From assembly GCA_030840415.1 (NCBI GenBank), contig JAVEEO010000331.1, positions 1-6,717 of the forward strand: DNA of 6,717 nucleotides, in the 5' to 3' direction. The position numbers were made by a program, and so were the translations under genes. Below the pieces are notes generated by a model. That model did not search any database and was not told the origin of the DNA. It was given only the letters and a program-made list of their open reading frames with translations. This DNA is from Pseudonocardiales bacterium. GTDB lineage: Bacteria; Actinomycetota; Actinomycetes; Mycobacteriales; Jatrophihabitantaceae. This document shows, one piece after another, positions 5,401 through 6,717 of the stretch; position 1 is the first letter of the stretch, and every line of letters starts with the position of its first letter.

Positions 5401-6441
5401 ATGCGAACCATCGACTGGGCCGACGGCACGGTACGGATCATCGATCAGACCCGGCTGCCGGCCGAGCTGGTCGGCATCGACGTCGGCGAGGTGGACGAGC
5501 TGGTGGTGCACATCCGGTCGCTGGCGGTGCGCGGCGCGCCGGCGCTCGGGGTGGCCGGCGCACTCGGAATGGCGCTGGCCGCCTACCGCTCGGCCGAGTC
5601 CGGTGGCGATCTGGACGCCGATCTGGCGGTGGCGGCGGACAAGCTCAGCCAGGCGCGGCCGACCGCGGTGAACCTGTCCTGGGGGGTCGAGCAGCTGCGT
5701 GCCGCCCGGGCCGCCGGCGCCGGTGCCGAGCAGTTGCTGGCCGCCGCGCTGGCGATCCGGGACGCCGACATCGAGATCAACCAGGCGCTCAGCGACCGCG
5801 GCGCGCAGCTGCTGGCCGGGTCCCGCCGGGTGCTGACGCACTGCAATGCCGGCGCGCTGGCCTGCGTCGAGTTCGGCACAGCGCTGGGGGTGATCGAGCG
5901 GCTGCACGCCGCCGCGCCGCTGGAGATGGTCTACGTCTGCGAGACCCGGCCGCTGCTGCAGGGCAGCCGGCTGACCGCCTGGGAACTGGGACAGCGCGGC
6001 ATCCCGCACCGGATCATCGCCGACTCCGCCGCGGCCGGGCTGATGCTCGGCGGACAGGTGCAGGCGGTGGTGGTGGGCGCCGACCGGATCGCGGCCAACG
6101 GCGACGTCGCGAACAAGGTCGGCACCGTCTCGCATGCGCTGGCCGCCAGCTATGCCGGCCTCCCGTTCGTGGTGGCGGCGCCGGAGTCCACCATCGACCC
6201 CGGCACCGAGAGCGGAGCCGAGATCTCGATCGAGCTGCGCGACGCCGAGGAGGTGCTGGCACTGGCCGGCCGCCGGGTGGCGGCACCGGGTAGCAGTGGC
6301 TGGAACCCGGCCTTCGACGTCACCCCGGCGGCGTTGGTGACCGCGATCGTCACCGAACGGCGCACCATCGACGGCCGGGCCTGTGAACTCCGGCCGGAGG
6401 TGGTCCTGGCCGGGGACGCGGGGTTGGCCACCGCGGGCTGA
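5401..6441 (+). CDS. mtnA: MtnA-type S-methyl-5-thioribose-1-phosphate isomerase (or 5-deoxyribose-1-phosphate isomerase)
   Basis: Cytosolic isomerase of 346 residues, normal length for MtnA, converting methylthioribose 1-phosphate (aldose) to methylthioribulose 1-phosphate (ketose) in methylthioadenosine salvage. Family motifs are RGAPALG (44-50), NLSWG (91-95), THCNAG (146-151) with the catalytic Cys148, ETRPLLQGSRLTAWEL (181-196), GADRIAANGDVANKVGT (226-242) with the catalytic Asp228, and the C-terminal NPAFDVTP (302-309). The last of these, with Cys148 and Asp228, separates MtnA from the related eIF2B-like subunits. The paralogue DrdI acts on 5-deoxyribose 1-phosphate and cannot be told apart by motif alone. 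The gene is divergent from a FucA-type aldolase that could cleave its product. No MtnP phosphorylase, MtnK kinase or later Met-salvage gene is visible. The ATG has no ribosome-binding site but lies at a plausible transcription start. Confidence 0.93.
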   Translation: MRTIDWADGTVRIIDQTRLPAELVGIDVGEVDELVVHIRSLAVRGAPALGVAGALGMALAAYRSAESGGDLDADLAVAADKLSQARPTAVNLSWGVEQLRAARAAGAGAEQLLAAALAIRDADIEINQALSDRGAQLLAGSRRVLTHCNAGALACVEFGTALGVIERLHAAAPLEMVYVCETRPLLQGSRLTAWELGQRGIPHRIIADSAAAGLMLGGQVQAVVVGADRIAANGDVANKVGTVSHALAASYAGLPFVVAAPESTIDPGTESGAEISIELRDAEEVLALAGRRVAAPGSSGWNPAFDVTPAALVTAIVTERRTIDGRACELRPEVVLAGDAGLATAG

Positions 6442-6451
6442 GCGGGCACGG

Positions 6452-6457
6452 TTAGAT
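6452..6457 (+). promoter_or_regulatory. Weak candidate -10 element before the E1 gene
   Basis: TTAGAT stands out in the GC-rich 22-bp gap and ends six bases before the GTG at 6464, the same geometry as the regulator's -10 relative to its GTG. The second base is T rather than the preferred A, and no -35 is seen at normal spacing. Read-through from mtnA is equally possible. Confidence 0.25.
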
Positions 6458-6463
6458 GTGCAG

Positions 6464-6717
6464 GTGCCTGCCGAACGCCACCCCCTGGAGCAGCATTTCC
6501 TCACCGGGCTGACCGCCCTGCGGTCGGGCCCGGGCCGCGACCTCGACGCGCCGATCCGGCCGGGCAGCGCACTGAGCATCCGGCAGGCCGGCGAGCTGTT
6601 CTGGGCCCAGTGCGAGTCCCGGCAGGCCGACCTGACCGCGATCTGGATGCAGACCCAGGGACGCGGCTTCTACACCATCGCCTCGTCCGGGCACGAGGGC
6701 AACGCGGCCGTCGCCGC
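6464..6717 (+). CDS. Start of a 2-oxoacid dehydrogenase E1 component-like (thiamine diphosphate) protein, 3' end cut off
   Basis: Only the first 84 codons are present; the frame is open to the window edge. Residues about 30-84 resemble the N-terminal part of the E1 alpha subunit (or fused alpha-beta E1) of branched-chain 2-oxoacid/pyruvate dehydrogenases. They show SIRQAGELFWAQCESRQADL, matching the 'lyr.M...R..D' helix, then MQTQGRGFYTIASSGHEGNAAVA, where Q-G-F and S-G-E-A-A are typical. Such enzymes decarboxylate 2-oxoacids and pass acyl groups to a lipoyl E2 partner. The TPP-binding GDG...N motif would lie beyond the window, so cofactor use is inferred. GTG 6464 is preferred; an in-frame GTG at 6458 would add two residues. 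No ribosome-binding site is evident. It lies 22 bp after mtnA on the same strand, so co-transcription is possible; no direct metabolic link to mtnA is obvious. Confidence 0.6.
   Translation, partial: MPAERHPLEQHFLTGLTALRSGPGRDLDAPIRPGSALSIRQAGELFWAQCESRQADLTAIWMQTQGRGFYTIASSGHEGNAAVA

Noticed and set aside
3867..5441. A 524-codon minus-strand open frame spanning the CPBP gene, the aldolase region and the start of mtnA
   Set aside because: It runs in a different frame from the real aldolase and antisense to CPBP, and its translation is Gly/Arg/Gln-rich without motifs. It is a composition artefact.

Overview
The window is very GC-rich, with nearly all third codon positions G or C, frequent GTG starts, ATGA stop/start overlaps and several genes that appear to start leaderless. 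Together with the families present, this points to an actinomycete chromosome. All of it is protein-coding apart from short gaps: there are no RNA genes, transposases or CRISPR arrays, and the longest gap is 80 bp. The genus cannot be fixed from this sequence.

Layout. (1) 1-1880: the end of a cobalamin (B12) biosynthesis operon, with a 5'-cut cobL (fused CbiE-CbiT) overlapping cobM/cbiF by ATGA. (2) 1881-1960: a spacer with an 11-bp tandem repeat at the cobM stop, then a promoter-like segment whose -10 sits just before a GTG start. (3) 1961-4712: a probable three-gene unit. It holds a MerR regulator with a CarH/LitR-like cobalamin-binding sensor domain, a YbjT-like atypical SDR (NAD(P)-binding protein), and a CPBP-family membrane protein related to intramembrane proteases. 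The SDR and CPBP genes overlap by ATGA. (4) 4727-5380 on the minus strand: a class II (FucA-type) aldolase. (5) 5401-6441 on the plus strand: an MtnA-type aldose-1-phosphate isomerase, divergent from the aldolase across only 20 bp. (6) 6464-6717: the start of a thiamine-diphosphate-type 2-oxoacid dehydrogenase E1 gene, cut by the window end.

How the genes may work together. CobL and CobM are methyltransferases of the corrin pathway. The regulator next to them keeps most landmarks of B12-dependent photoreceptor repressors (W...EH cap motif, ExH lower-ligand motif, late GG), so a B12-sensing or light-sensing regulator sits beside B12 synthesis genes. It may control itself and the SDR-CPBP pair; a 13-bp near-repeat lies just upstream of both the regulator and the SDR gene. 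The isomerase/aldolase pair fits a dihydroxyacetone-phosphate (DHAP) shunt that salvages the SAM by-products methylthioadenosine or 5'-deoxyadenosine. The two genes seem to share one symmetric -10 element (TACGCTA) that reads TAnnnT on both strands, with both start codons at or near the expected transcription start. Motif-level identifications are solid; the regulatory and pathway proposals are inference.
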